A stretch of DNA of 64,000 nt, from the NCBI GenBank assembly GCA_020024285.1, contig JAHHTZ010000002.1, positions 283,684 to 347,683 of the forward strand, given 5' to 3'. Shown piece by piece: positions 52,292 through 60,812 of the stretch. Every line of letters starts with the position of its first letter. Position 1 is the stretch's first letter. The DNA comes from Oscillospiraceae bacterium (lineage in GTDB: Bacteria > Bacillota > Clostridia > Oscillospirales > Ruminococcaceae). The translations under genes were made by a program, and so were the position numbers. The notes below the pieces were generated by a model. It was not told where the DNA came from. It did no database searches and was given only the letters and a program-made list of their open reading frames with translations.

Positions 52292-54256
52292 TTATTTGGA
52301 TTCTTCCTGAACTTCGATTTTGCGGATTTCTTTGGTACGGATCTCTTTGCAGATTTCGTCAATAAACTGAGCAAGCGGTTTTTGACCTTCGTCACCGAGG
52401 AAGCGGCTGCGAACCGAAACCGTTTTCTCTGCTTCTTCTTTTTCGCCAACTACCAGCATATAAGGCAGCTTATTGAGACGAGCTTCACGGATTTTGTATC
52501 CGATTTTCTCTGCACGGGTATCAACTGTGCAAAGGATATTGTTTGCTTTGAGCTCTTTTGCAACATCCTGAGCGTAGCTGAGGTATTTATCAGAGATCGG
52601 CAGGACACGCACCTGTTCCGGGCACAGCCAGGTCGGCAGCATCCCTGCATATTTTTCAACCAGCCAAGCAAGGGTACGCTCGTAGCATCCAAGGGAGGTA
52701 CGGTGGATGATATAAGGACGTACTTTTTCGCCGTTCTGGTCGATGTAGTACATATCAAACTGCTCGGACAGCAGGGCATCCCACTGAACGGTAATCATGG
52801 TGTCCTCTTTGCCGTATACGTTTTTGGTGTTGATATCGACCTTTGGACCGTAGAATGCAGCCTCGCCAACATCCTCAACGAACGGAATGTTCAGTTCATT
52901 GAGCACGTCACGGATGTGCTGCTGGGTCTGCTCCCAAACTTCCGGTTCACCGATGTATTTTTCACGGTTCTCCGGGTCCCATTTGGACAGATGGTAGGTA
53001 ACATCCTGGTCGAGTCCGAGGGTGCACAGACATTTGTGTGCAAGAGCAAGACAGCCCTTGAATTCTTCAACCATCTGATCCGGACGAACGATCAGGTGAC
53101 CTTCGGAAATGGTAAACTGACGAACACGGGTCAATCCGTGCATCTCGCCGGAATCCTCGTTGCGGAAGAGGGTGGAGGTTTCGCTGTAGCGCAAAGGCAG
53201 GTCGCGGTAGGATTTCTGGCTTGCTTTGTAAACATAATACTGGAATGGGCAGGTCATTGGGCGAAGGGCAAATACTTCTTTGTCCTTTTCTTCGTCACCC
53301 AGAACAAACATACCGTCCTTATAGTGATCCCAGTGACCGGAAATCTTGTAAAGATCGCTCTTTGCCATCAAAGGAGTTTTGGTGCGCTGATAGCCCCAGT
53401 TGTTGTCTTCTTCGTCTTCGATCCAGCGCTGGAGGGTCTGAATGATCTTTGCACCCTTTGGCATCAGCAGAGGGAGTCCCTGACCGATGACATCAACTGT
53501 GGTGAAGAGCTCCATTTCACGGCCGAGCTTGTTGTGGTCGCGCTTTTTGATGTCTTCAAGATGCTTGAGGTATGCTTCCAGCTCCTCTTTTGTTGCAAAT
53601 GCGCTTCCGTAGATGCGCTGAAGAATCGCATTGTCAGAGTTGCCTCTCCAATATGCGCCGGAGGAGGAGGTGAGCTTGAATGCTTTGATGCCCTTGGTGT
53701 TCATCAGGTGAGGACCGGCGCAGAGGTCCACAAAATCGCCCTGTTTATAGAAGGAGATGATTGCATCCTCCGGCAGATCGCGGATGAGCTCTGCCTTATA
53801 GATTTCGCCTTTTTCTTCCATAAACTTGATTGCTTCCTCACGAGGCAGGGTATATTTTTCGAGAGGATCTCCTTTTTTGATGATGCGCTTCATCTCTTTT
53901 TCGATGTTGTCAAGATCTTCGCGGGAGAATGGCTCACAGTCGAAATCATAGTAATACCCGGTATCGATTGCAGGACCGATTGCGAGCTTTGCCTGCGGGA
54001 AGAGATTCTTTACAGCCTCTGCCAAAACGTGAGAGCAGGTATGACGTACCACGCGCAGACCTTCCGGATCTTTTGCAGTGAGGATATTGAGTGTGCAGTC
54101 TTCAGAAAGGACGGTTCTCAAATCAACCACTTTTCCATCTACTTCGCCGGCACATGCCATTCTTCCCAAGCCTTCGCTGATGTCGTAGGCAATATCGATG
54201 ACGGATTTGCTCTCGGCGTACTCTTTTACAGAGCCATCTTTCAATTTGATTTTCAT
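52292..54256 (-). CDS. thrS: Threonyl-tRNA synthetase
   Basis: 654 residues, full length. TGS domain (1-60), editing/SAD domain with HTCSHVLAEA (about 72) and DLCAGPHL (about 175), the class II catalytic core with MTCPFQYYVY, FRNEDSGEMHGLTRVRQF and HRTSLGCYERTLAWLVE, then the anticodon-binding domain (about 545-650). ATG 54254-54256 follows GGAGGTATCATT. It is controlled by a T-box leader and its own promoter. Confidence 0.98.
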   Translation of the reverse strand: MKIKLKDGSVKEYAESKSVIDIAYDISEGLGRMACAGEVDGKVVDLRTVLSEDCTLNILTAKDPEGLRVVRHTCSHVLAEAVKNLFPQAKLAIGPAIDTGYYYDFDCEPFSREDLDNIEKEMKRIIKKGDPLEKYTLPREEAIKFMEEKGEIYKAELIRDLPEDAIISFYKQGDFVDLCAGPHLMNTKGIKAFKLTSSSGAYWRGNSDNAILQRIYGSAFATKEELEAYLKHLEDIKKRDHNKLGREMELFTTVDVIGQGLPLLMPKGAKIIQTLQRWIEDEEDNNWGYQRTKTPLMAKSDLYKISGHWDHYKDGMFVLGDEEKDKEVFALRPMTCPFQYYVYKASQKSYRDLPLRYSETSTLFRNEDSGEMHGLTRVRQFTISEGHLIVRPDQMVEEFKGCLALAHKCLCTLGLDQDVTYHLSKWDPENREKYIGEPEVWEQTQQHIRDVLNELNIPFVEDVGEAAFYGPKVDINTKNVYGKEDTMITVQWDALLSEQFDMYYIDQNGEKVRPYIIHRTSLGCYERTLAWLVEKYAGMLPTWLCPEQVRVLPISDKYLSYAQDVAKELKANNILCTVDTRAEKIGYKIREARLNKLPYMLVVGEKEEAEKTVSVRSRFLGDEGQKPLAQFIDEICKEIRTKEIRKIEVQEESK

Positions 54257-54320
54257 AATGATACCTCCTGTTTTATTTCATGGTCTTTTCTGATTTTGAA
54301 AAGACGGACTGAGTTGACAA

Positions 54321-54559
54321 AAATAAAAATCCCTGAACAATCCATCGGATTGTTCAGGGACGATATGCAAACGATACCGCGGTTCCACCCTAATTGCAGA
54401 TACCACTTCATTAGACGATAACGGCGTCGCACCGGGTCGGATTAGGACCGCTCCAGGGTGGTTTTCCAAAGGTTCTCCATAAAGCGCTTGCACCAAAAAC
54501 ACGCTTTTCTCTGTCTGGTTCCCCAGTGTACTCTTCCTGTCATAGCATTGCATCTATTT
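54321..54559 (-). ncRNA. T-box riboswitch (tRNA-Thr-sensing leader of thrS)
   Basis: On the minus strand the leader holds the conserved T-box AGGGTGGAACCGCGG (54377-54391) that pairs with the uncharged tRNA acceptor end, an AGTA E-loop-like element (GAAGAGTAC) in the stem I region, and an intrinsic terminator (CCCTGAACAATCC / GGATTGTTCAGGG, 54331-54359) with a T-rich tail at 54321-54330. Uncharged tRNA-Thr should favour the antiterminator. The specifier codon is not assigned. Confidence 0.93.
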
Positions 54560-54565
54560 GCCTCA

Positions 54566-54593
54566 ATTATAGCACGATTATTCTCCTTGTCAA
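54566..54593 (-). promoter_or_regulatory. Promoter of thrS
   Basis: Minus-strand TTGACA (54588-54593), 16-nt spacer, TATAAT (54566-54571): near-consensus. Confidence 0.8.
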
Positions 54594-54782
54594 GGAGAAT
54601 CTGTCCGCGATTCAAAGAATATTTATTTGAGGTAAAAATACAGAAAAAGGAAAAACTGTATAATACTATAAAAAGCAGTTCTGTCAATCCTTTCTGCATA
54701 AATTTCTCACCAAAGTTTAGTGCTCAAATAGGTCAAATTATATCGAATTGAGGGAAAGGGATTTTTTGCGGACAAAATCCTC

Positions 54783-54810
54783 TTGCTAAAATAAAAAGGT
54801 CTGATATAAT
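54783..54810 (+). promoter_or_regulatory. Promoter of the class II RNR gene
   Basis: TTGCTA (54783-54788), 16-nt spacer, TATAAT (54805-54810). The leader is only about 55 nt, too short for a cobalamin riboswitch. Confidence 0.6.
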
Positions 54811-54871
54811 GCAATATGTAGCGCATAAGACGATCAAGTCGTACAAGATATAGAAAGAGGAGAGAAAGTCC

Positions 54872-57214
54872 ATGAACGTAAGAAAACGCAGCGGAAACAT
54901 TGTGCCGTTTCAGAAAGAGTTCATCTTTCGTGCCATCAGTCTGGCAGCGGCAGCCTCCGGCGAGCATAACGAAGAAACCATTCAGGAGGTCACAAACGCC
55001 GTTGAAGCAAGGTTGCTGGAAAAGGGTGAGGACATCCTTGATATCGAACGCATCCAGGATACCGTAGAAGAGATTTTGTTTGAACACCAGCATTTTCGTA
55101 CTGCAAAAGCCTACATTCTTTACCGCATCGAGAAAGAAAAGGCAAGAGGGAAGGACCAGTGGAAAGAGGGTCTTCTTTCAAAGGATTTTCTCAGTAAATA
55201 TAAACATTCCACAAATCCGATGAATCAGCTGGGCTCCTTTGTTTATTCGAGGACCTATTCCCGCTATCTGTCCAATCTGGGGCGCCGCGAATTCTGGTGG
55301 GAAACCGTCCGCCGTGCAGTAGAATACAACTGCTCCCTGACAAAGACCTCTCGCGATGAAGCGGAGAGCCTGTACGATAACATCTACAACCTTCGCCAGT
55401 TCCTTTCGGGGCGCACCCTGTGGGTGGGCAGAACACAGGTTGCAGAAACATATCCGATGGCAAACTACAACTGCGCATTTGAAGTGATCGACAGCTTCCA
55501 TGCATACCATGACCTGTTCTATCTTCTGATGGTGGGTTCCGGTGTAGGGGTTCGTGTGCTCAAGGATGATGCAGAAAAACTGCCGAAGATCCGCACGGAT
55601 GTTCACATCCTGCACAAAGCCTATGCGCCGCGTCCGATGGAAGAACGTCTGGAATTTACAAACCTCACCTTCACCGGGGACGATGTGACCATTGCCATCG
55701 GGGACTCCAAAGAGGGCTGGGCTCAGGCGCTGGAACATTATTTCAATATCCTGACAAACAGCGAATACAATAAAATCAAAACCATCATCGTGGAATACGA
55801 CAGCATCCGTCCGCGCGGCGAGCGTTTGAAGGTATTCGGCGGAACCGCAAGCGGATACGAGTCCATGATGACGATGCTTGATAAAATCAACAAGGTGATT
55901 GCAGCTGCCGGCGCAAGAAACAATCAGGTACGCACAAAGCTCGCACCGATCGACCTGCTCGACATCGCAAATATCATCGGGGAAAATGTTGTTTCCGGCG
56001 GCGTACGCCGCACCTCCGAAATCGGCTTGATCGATCAGGATGACGAAACCTGCATCAAGGCAAAGAGCAACCTCTACCGTCAGGTGGACGGCAGATGGGA
56101 GATCGACAAATCGATTGCACATCGTCAGATGAGCAACAACTCCATTTTCTACCGCCGCAAGCCGACAAGAGAACAGCTCCACTGGCATTTGCAGCAGATG
56201 CGCTATTCCGGTGAGCCGGGATGGATCAATGAAGAAGCAGGGCTCAAACGCCGCCCGAACTTCTGCGGCTGCAATCCATGCGGCGAGATCCTTCTGGACA
56301 GCCACGGTCTTTGCAACCTGACCACAGTAAACGTGATGGCATTTGTGGAGAACGGGGTGCTCAATGAAGAAGCACTGATGCAGGCACAGCGCCTTTCTGC
56401 GCGTGCAGGATACCGCATGACCTGCCGTGAGCTGGAGATCCACTCCTGGAATCAGGTGCAGCAGCGCGACCGTCTGCTTGGCTGCTCCATCACAGGATGG
56501 CAGGACATGGTGAATGCCACAAAGATAAACCGCGAAGAGCAGATCAGATTGCTCGAAGCCCTGCGCAAAGAGGCTCAGACTGCGGCAAAAGACATTGCAG
56601 ACCAGCTGGGACAGCAGGCTCCGCTGCTGGTTACCACGGTAAAACCGGAGGGGACCCTCTCTCTGCTGCCTACCGTTTCCAGCGGTGTTCATTATTCCCA
56701 TGCACCATACTATGTGCGCCGTGTCCGCATCACTGCGACCGACCCGCTGTGCAAGGTGTGCGAAGAGCTTGGATATCCGGTATTCCCTGAAGTGGGACAG
56801 GATCCTGTGACCTGCAAGACAAAGGTTGTGGAATTCCCGGTAAAAGCTCCGGCAGGACGTGTAAAAGCGGATGTTTCTGCAATCGAACAGCTTGAAAACT
56901 ACAAGATGTTCATGGAGCATTATGTAGATCACAACTGCTCCATTACCGTCCATGTTCGCGACAGCGAATGGGCAGAGGTGGAAGAATGGGTATGGAACAA
57001 CTGGGATGAGGTGGTGGCCCTTTCCTTCCTGAGCTATGATGACAGCTTCTACGATTTGCTTCCTTATGAAGAAATCACCGAAGAAGAATACGAAAAACGC
57101 AAACAGGAAATGAAACCGTTCAATCCTTCCCTCATTGCAAAATATGAGCATGAGGAATCGGAGCTGGATATCGGTACCAGCGACTGTGTGAACGGCGTTT
57201 GCCCGATCCGATAG
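54872..57214 (+). CDS. nrdJ: Adenosylcobalamin-dependent ribonucleoside-triphosphate reductase (class II)
   Basis: 780 residues. Makes deoxyribonucleotides with a thiyl radical generated from B12. An ATP-cone allosteric domain (1-95, RKRSGNIVPFQKEF) precedes the monomeric RTPR core: SFVYSRTYSRYLS, NPCGEILLDSHGLCNLTTVN with active-site Cys residues, VTTVKPEGTLSLL, and the reducing C-terminal CVNGVC. The layout resembles the Lactobacillus leichmannii enzyme with an added ATP cone. ATG 54872 follows AAAGAGGAGAGAAAGTCC. Monocistronic. It ties the cell to B12, and cobQ lies 1.3 kb away. Confidence 0.95.
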   Translation: MNVRKRSGNIVPFQKEFIFRAISLAAAASGEHNEETIQEVTNAVEARLLEKGEDILDIERIQDTVEEILFEHQHFRTAKAYILYRIEKEKARGKDQWKEGLLSKDFLSKYKHSTNPMNQLGSFVYSRTYSRYLSNLGRREFWWETVRRAVEYNCSLTKTSRDEAESLYDNIYNLRQFLSGRTLWVGRTQVAETYPMANYNCAFEVIDSFHAYHDLFYLLMVGSGVGVRVLKDDAEKLPKIRTDVHILHKAYAPRPMEERLEFTNLTFTGDDVTIAIGDSKEGWAQALEHYFNILTNSEYNKIKTIIVEYDSIRPRGERLKVFGGTASGYESMMTMLDKINKVIAAAGARNNQVRTKLAPIDLLDIANIIGENVVSGGVRRTSEIGLIDQDDETCIKAKSNLYRQVDGRWEIDKSIAHRQMSNNSIFYRRKPTREQLHWHLQQMRYSGEPGWINEEAGLKRRPNFCGCNPCGEILLDSHGLCNLTTVNVMAFVENGVLNEEALMQAQRLSARAGYRMTCRELEIHSWNQVQQRDRLLGCSITGWQDMVNATKINREEQIRLLEALRKEAQTAAKDIADQLGQQAPLLVTTVKPEGTLSLLPTVSSGVHYSHAPYYVRRVRITATDPLCKVCEELGYPVFPEVGQDPVTCKTKVVEFPVKAPAGRVKADVSAIEQLENYKMFMEHYVDHNCSITVHVRDSEWAEVEEWVWNNWDEVVALSFLSYDDSFYDLLPYEEITEEEYEKRKQEMKPFNPSLIAKYEHEESELDIGTSDCVNGVCPIR

Positions 57215-57233
57215 CTGTTTGCCCGAATCAATC

Positions 57234-57276
57234 AGAAAAAGCTCCTCCAAAACGATCGTTTTGGAGGAGCTTTTTT
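57234..57276. terminator. Bidirectional intrinsic terminator
   Basis: Perfect palindrome AGCTCCTCCAAAACGATC and its complement with A and T runs on each side; serves the RNR gene (plus) and the convergent SDR (minus). Confidence 0.85.
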
Positions 57277-57305
57277 ATAGCAGGAATCTAAAATCTTAAA
57301 AAGGA

Positions 57306-58106
57306 TTATGGTCTTTGACCCAGTCCGCCTTCGAGTGTGATGGTTTCACCGCTCATAAACTTAAAGTCCGGGGAAGCGAGCTGTACGCATACACGCCCGA
57401 TTTCCTTCTCCGCATCGCCGTAGTGACCCATCGGAGGCATTTCCACGTTGGATTTGAATGCATCCGGATATGCGTTTGCAAATTCTTCCAGTTTAGCGGT
57501 CCATGCAAGAGGGCAAACCACATTGACGTTGATTCCGTCCTTGCCCCATTCTGTAGCAGCAACACGGCTCAGTCCGCGGATGCCTTCTTTTGCAGCAGCA
57601 TAGGAGCACTGCCCATATTTTCCGAACAGACCTGCACCGGAGGCAAAGTTGATGACACTGCCCTTTGTTTTTGCAAGGTGTGGATAGCAGGCTTTCATAT
57701 AATAGAATGCGGAATAAAGTCCGGAATAGATGGCGAGATTAAATTGATCGGTTGTATGTTCTGCAAGGGATACGCCGGAGGCGGATGCCTGTGCATTGTT
57801 GATGAGAACATCGATGCGTCCGAATTCTTCGATTGCTTTGTTTACCACATTTGCAACAACTGCTTCGTTGTCTGCATTTGCAGAGATATCAGCAGGCACT
57901 ACAAGCACCTTGATGTGATACAGACGCTCCAGCTCTTCTTTTGCATCTTCAAGTTTTTTCTGGTTGCGCCCAGTGATTACCAGGTTTGCGCCCTCTTTGG
58001 CGTAAGCGGTAGCAATACCGTATCCGATGGAACCGCAGCCGCCGTCAGAAAGAACTGCACGACCTGCACCTGTGATGATTGCTGTTTTGCCGGTTAAAAA
58101 TCCCAT
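57306..58106 (-). CDS. SDR-family oxidoreductase resembling clostridial 12-alpha-hydroxysteroid dehydrogenase
   Basis: 266 residues, Rossmann short-chain dehydrogenase. The cofactor loop is TGAGRAVLSDGGCGSIGYG, longer than the usual TGxxxGxG. The catalytic set Ser-Tyr-Lys is in NFASGAG and CSYAAAKEG; Arg in ITGRN suggests NADP(H). NNAQASASG, GLFGKYGQCSYAAAKEGIR and the C-terminus SGETITLEGGLGQRP closely recall the 12-alpha-HSDH of Clostridium ATCC 29733 as I remember it, which oxidises bile-acid 12-alpha-hydroxyls. The specific activity is inferred. ATG 58104-58106 follows AAGAAAGAAGGATTATC. Confidence 0.85.
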   Translation of the reverse strand: MGFLTGKTAIITGAGRAVLSDGGCGSIGYGIATAYAKEGANLVITGRNQKKLEDAKEELERLYHIKVLVVPADISANADNEAVVANVVNKAIEEFGRIDVLINNAQASASGVSLAEHTTDQFNLAIYSGLYSAFYYMKACYPHLAKTKGSVINFASGAGLFGKYGQCSYAAAKEGIRGLSRVAATEWGKDGINVNVVCPLAWTAKLEEFANAYPDAFKSNVEMPPMGHYGDAEKEIGRVCVQLASPDFKFMSGETITLEGGLGQRP

Positions 58107-58178
58107 GATAATCCTTCTTTCTTTTTTGGAAGATGATATGATTGCAGCAGAAAGACCTGTAGAAAGGTCATCTGACTA

Positions 58179-58195
58179 TATACTATAGTAGTATA
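58179..58195. promoter_or_regulatory. Palindrome upstream of the SDR gene
   Basis: TATACTATAGTAGTATA, 7-bp arms around TAG, about 75 bases upstream of the SDR ATG, in DNA that can serve as a minus-strand -10. A GACCT/AGGTC hairpin follows at 58154-58169. Candidate operator. The space 58200-58376 is AT-rich with no gene seen. Confidence 0.45.
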
Positions 58196-58376
58196 AATTT
58201 CCCTTTTTCTCAAGATGTACGAGCAAAGAATAAGCAACAAAAAGGAAGGCGTAATTTTGTATATTTTATAAAATTATTTGTTGATTAACAATATTATTGG
58301 ATAAAATAGATAAATAATTTGCGGGGGAAAGTATGCTTTGGGGACGGTGGAAAGGTCAGGAGAGGGAGGCTTTCTG

Positions 58377-58405
58377 TTGACATCTTTTTTAGAAATTGCT
58401 ATACT
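58377..58405 (+). promoter_or_regulatory. Promoter of cobQ
   Basis: TTGACA (58377-58382), 17-nt spacer, TATACT (58400-58405). Confidence 0.75.
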
Positions 58406-58430
58406 TTAGCCAACAGAAAAGCGGTTGATA

Positions 58431-58513
58431 TCCCACAGAAATTGGGTATGTTCGGCATACGATAGATTGGGACGAAAGAGGATGGCTGTGGCAGAGATGC
58501 TGCAGTCTTTTTT
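58431..58513 (+). promoter_or_regulatory. Structured leader with intrinsic terminator ahead of cobQ
   Basis: The untranslated leader of about 130 nt can form TCCCA/TGGGA (58431-58435 with 58468-58472) enclosing GTATG-TTCGG-CATAC (58446-58460), then an 8-bp hairpin CTGTGGCA/TGCTGCAG (58486-58505) followed by TCTTTTTT. This looks like an attenuator. No B12-box (GCCACTG) is present, so it is not a standard cobalamin riboswitch. Confidence 0.5.
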
Positions 58514-58543
58514 ATGCAAAAGGAAGGAAAGAGGGAACGTATC

Positions 58544-60040
58544 ATGGCAAAATCCATTATGATCCAGGGCACCATGTCAAACGCGGGAAAAAGCCTTTTG
58601 GCGGCAGGACTGTGCCGCATTTTTGTGCAGGACGGTCTGCGTACAGCGCCCTTCAAATCCCAGAATATGGCGCTCAATTCCTTCATCACAAGGGAAGGAC
58701 TTGAGATGGGGCGCGCACAGGTGATGCAGGCGGAGGCGGCAAAGATCGAGCCTTCTGTTTTGATGAATCCGATCCTTCTCAAACCGACCAATGATACAGG
58801 CTCTCAGGTCATCGTAAACGGGGAAGTGCTTGCACAGATGAGCGCACGGGACTATTTCAAACTCAAGCGCAGCCTGATGCCGAAGGTGATGGAGGCATAT
58901 CATACCCTCTCGGAGCAAAACGATGTCATCGTATTGGAGGGGGCAGGAAGCCCGGCAGAAATCAACCTCAAGCAGGACGACATTGTCAATATGGGGATGG
59001 CAAAAGCATCAAAATCGCCGGTGCTGCTGGCAGGGGATATCGACCGCGGCGGCGTGTTCGCGCAGCTTTACGGAACGGTGCAGCTTCTGGAACCGCAGGA
59101 GCGGGCGATGATCAAGGGGATCATCATCAATAAATTCCGTGGGGACAAAACGATCCTTGATCCGGGAATCCGGCAGCTTGAAGAGCTCCTGCATATTCCG
59201 GTGGTGGGCGTTATCCCGTATATGCACCTTGATCTCGACGATGAGGACAGCCTTTCCGAGCGCATTTCCAACAAGGAGGTGGGATTGATCGACCTTGCAG
59301 TCATCCGCCTGCCGAGAATGTCGAACTACACTGATTTTAATGTGCTGGAGCGTTTTCCGGGTGTATCGCTGCGCTATGTATCAACGGTAAAGGAATTGGG
59401 AAATCCCGATCTCATCCTCCTGCCGGGAACAAAAAATACAATGGGTGATCTCAAATGGCTGAGGGAAACGGGGCTGGAAGCATGCATCCTCAAGCATGCA
59501 GCGGCAAAGAAGCCGGTGTTCGGCATCTGCGGAGGATATCAGATGCTTGGCACAAGTCTGAGCGATCCCTATGGTGTTGAGGAAGGGTCGTCCATGAAGG
59601 GGATCGGGCTGCTCCCGATCGAAACCGTGTTTACACAGCAGAAAACAAGAACAAGGGTGAACGGGGTCTTTTCTTCTCTCGACGGTATTTTTAAGGGTTT
59701 GTCCGGGAAGCCGTTTGAAGGATATGAGATCCATATGGGGGCATCGGAAAGTGGCACTCCGATGGGAACAATTACAGACTGCGTCAGCGGCACAGCCTCT
59801 GTGGATGGCTGCTGCAGCGGCAATGTATACGGAACCTACATTCACGGAGTATTTGATGAAGATGGTGTTGCCCAGACCATCATAGAGGCTCTCGCACAGG
59901 AGAAGGGAGTCACCCTAAAGGAAATGAACGAGCTGACAGGGCAGCAGTACAAGGAACAGCAGTACGACCTTCTTGCAGATACGATGCGGCAGCACATGGA
60001 TATGGAAAAAATCTATGCGATTTTGAATGCCGGTTTATAA
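58544..60040 (+). CDS. cobQ: Cobyric acid synthase CobQ
   Basis: 498 residues. Amidates the corrin side chains b, d, e and g in B12 synthesis. ATP-binding N-domain with MIQGTMSNAGKSLLAAGL, FKSQNMALNS and EGAGSPAEINL; class I glutamine amidotransferase C-domain with Cys329 (FGICGGYQMLG) and His434 (GTYIHGVFD). ATG 58544 with AAGAGGGAACG upstream. It stands alone here, so other cob genes must be elsewhere if the pathway is complete. Confidence 0.96.
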   Translation: MAKSIMIQGTMSNAGKSLLAAGLCRIFVQDGLRTAPFKSQNMALNSFITREGLEMGRAQVMQAEAAKIEPSVLMNPILLKPTNDTGSQVIVNGEVLAQMSARDYFKLKRSLMPKVMEAYHTLSEQNDVIVLEGAGSPAEINLKQDDIVNMGMAKASKSPVLLAGDIDRGGVFAQLYGTVQLLEPQERAMIKGIIINKFRGDKTILDPGIRQLEELLHIPVVGVIPYMHLDLDDEDSLSERISNKEVGLIDLAVIRLPRMSNYTDFNVLERFPGVSLRYVSTVKELGNPDLILLPGTKNTMGDLKWLRETGLEACILKHAAAKKPVFGICGGYQMLGTSLSDPYGVEEGSSMKGIGLLPIETVFTQQKTRTRVNGVFSSLDGIFKGLSGKPFEGYEIHMGASESGTPMGTITDCVSGTASVDGCCSGNVYGTYIHGVFDEDGVAQTIIEALAQEKGVTLKEMNELTGQQYKEQQYDLLADTMRQHMDMEKIYAILNAGL

Positions 60041-60101
60041 AATCAAAATCAGCAGGATAGAATGAAGTAAGACAGATATTTTATCAAAAGGGGAGTTTAC
60101 C

Positions 60102-60761
60102 ATGTATCAAATCACAGAACTGTACGACCTCAGCCACACCATAGCAGCAGAATATCTCAGGCAATTCACCTATCCGTGGGAGGCGCTCAAGGGCATCAAG
60201 GAGCTGATCCTTTCGCTGGGACCGACACTCGATACACAGGAATATACCGAGATAGAAGAGCAGGTATGGGTGCATCATACGGCAAAGATCGCACCAACCG
60301 CTTATTTGGGCGCACCCTGCATCATCGGCGCAAATACGGAGGTAAGACATGGTGCATTTATCCGCGGTTCTGCCCTTGTGGGGGAAAACTGTGTTGTCGG
60401 AAATTCCGTGGAGCTCAAAAATGTGATCCTTTTTGACAAGGTGCAGACCCCGCACTACAACTACGTCGGGGACAGCATTCTGGGATATCAATCCCATATG
60501 GGAGCGGGCTCCATCACCTCCAACGTAAAGTCGGATAAAACGCTTGTTGTGGTAAAAAATTCGACCGAGCAAATCGAAACAGGGCTCAAAAAGATGGGGG
60601 CGATGCTCGGCGATTTCGTGGAAGTGGGCTGCAACAGTGTCCTCAATCCGGGAACCGTGATCGGCAGGAATACCTCGATCTATCCGCTCTCCTGTGTTCG
60701 TGGTGTTGTTGCCGAAAACAGCATCTACAAAACAGGCGATGTGGTTGTGAAAAAACAATAA
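60102..60761 (+). CDS. Left-handed beta-helix (hexapeptide) acyltransferase, GlmU-C-like
   Basis: 219 residues. An N-terminal helical part (1-55) and hexapeptide repeats (about 58-215: AKIAPTAYLGAPCIIGANTE, VRHGAFIRGSALVGENCVVG, GSITSNVKSD). It resembles the acetyltransferase half of GlmU without the uridylyltransferase half; such proteins are often annotated as UDP-GlcNAc pyrophosphorylase-like. The substrate is uncertain. ATG 60102 follows AAAAGGGGAGTTTACC. Confidence 0.85.
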   Translation: MYQITELYDLSHTIAAEYLRQFTYPWEALKGIKELILSLGPTLDTQEYTEIEEQVWVHHTAKIAPTAYLGAPCIIGANTEVRHGAFIRGSALVGENCVVGNSVELKNVILFDKVQTPHYNYVGDSILGYQSHMGAGSITSNVKSDKTLVVVKNSTEQIETGLKKMGAMLGDFVEVGCNSVLNPGTVIGRNTSIYPLSCVRGVVAENSIYKTGDVVVKKQ

Positions 60762-60770
60762 TGCAGGAAA

Positions 60771-60807
60771 AAGGGAGCATCACCGGGAAAATAGGTGATG
60801 CTCCCTT
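60771..60807. terminator. Bidirectional intrinsic terminator
   Basis: 14-bp stem AAGGGAGCATCACC / GGTGATGCTCCCTT between convergent genes. Confidence 0.8.
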
Positions 60808-60812
60808 GTGCG

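Noticed and set aside
52268..54421. Plus-strand open frame of about 717 codons
   Set aside because: Antisense to thrS and its T-box leader; no ribosome site and no domain.
55178..57250. Minus-strand open frame of about 690 codons
   Set aside because: Antisense to the class II RNR gene, which has clear catalytic motifs on the plus strand.
58408..58487. AGCCA/TGGCT closing helix for the cobQ leader
   Set aside because: The 5' arm overlaps the likely transcription start just after the -10, so it may not be in the RNA.
58405..58543. Cobalamin riboswitch before cobQ
   Set aside because: The B12-box and the expected size (about 200 nt) are absent.
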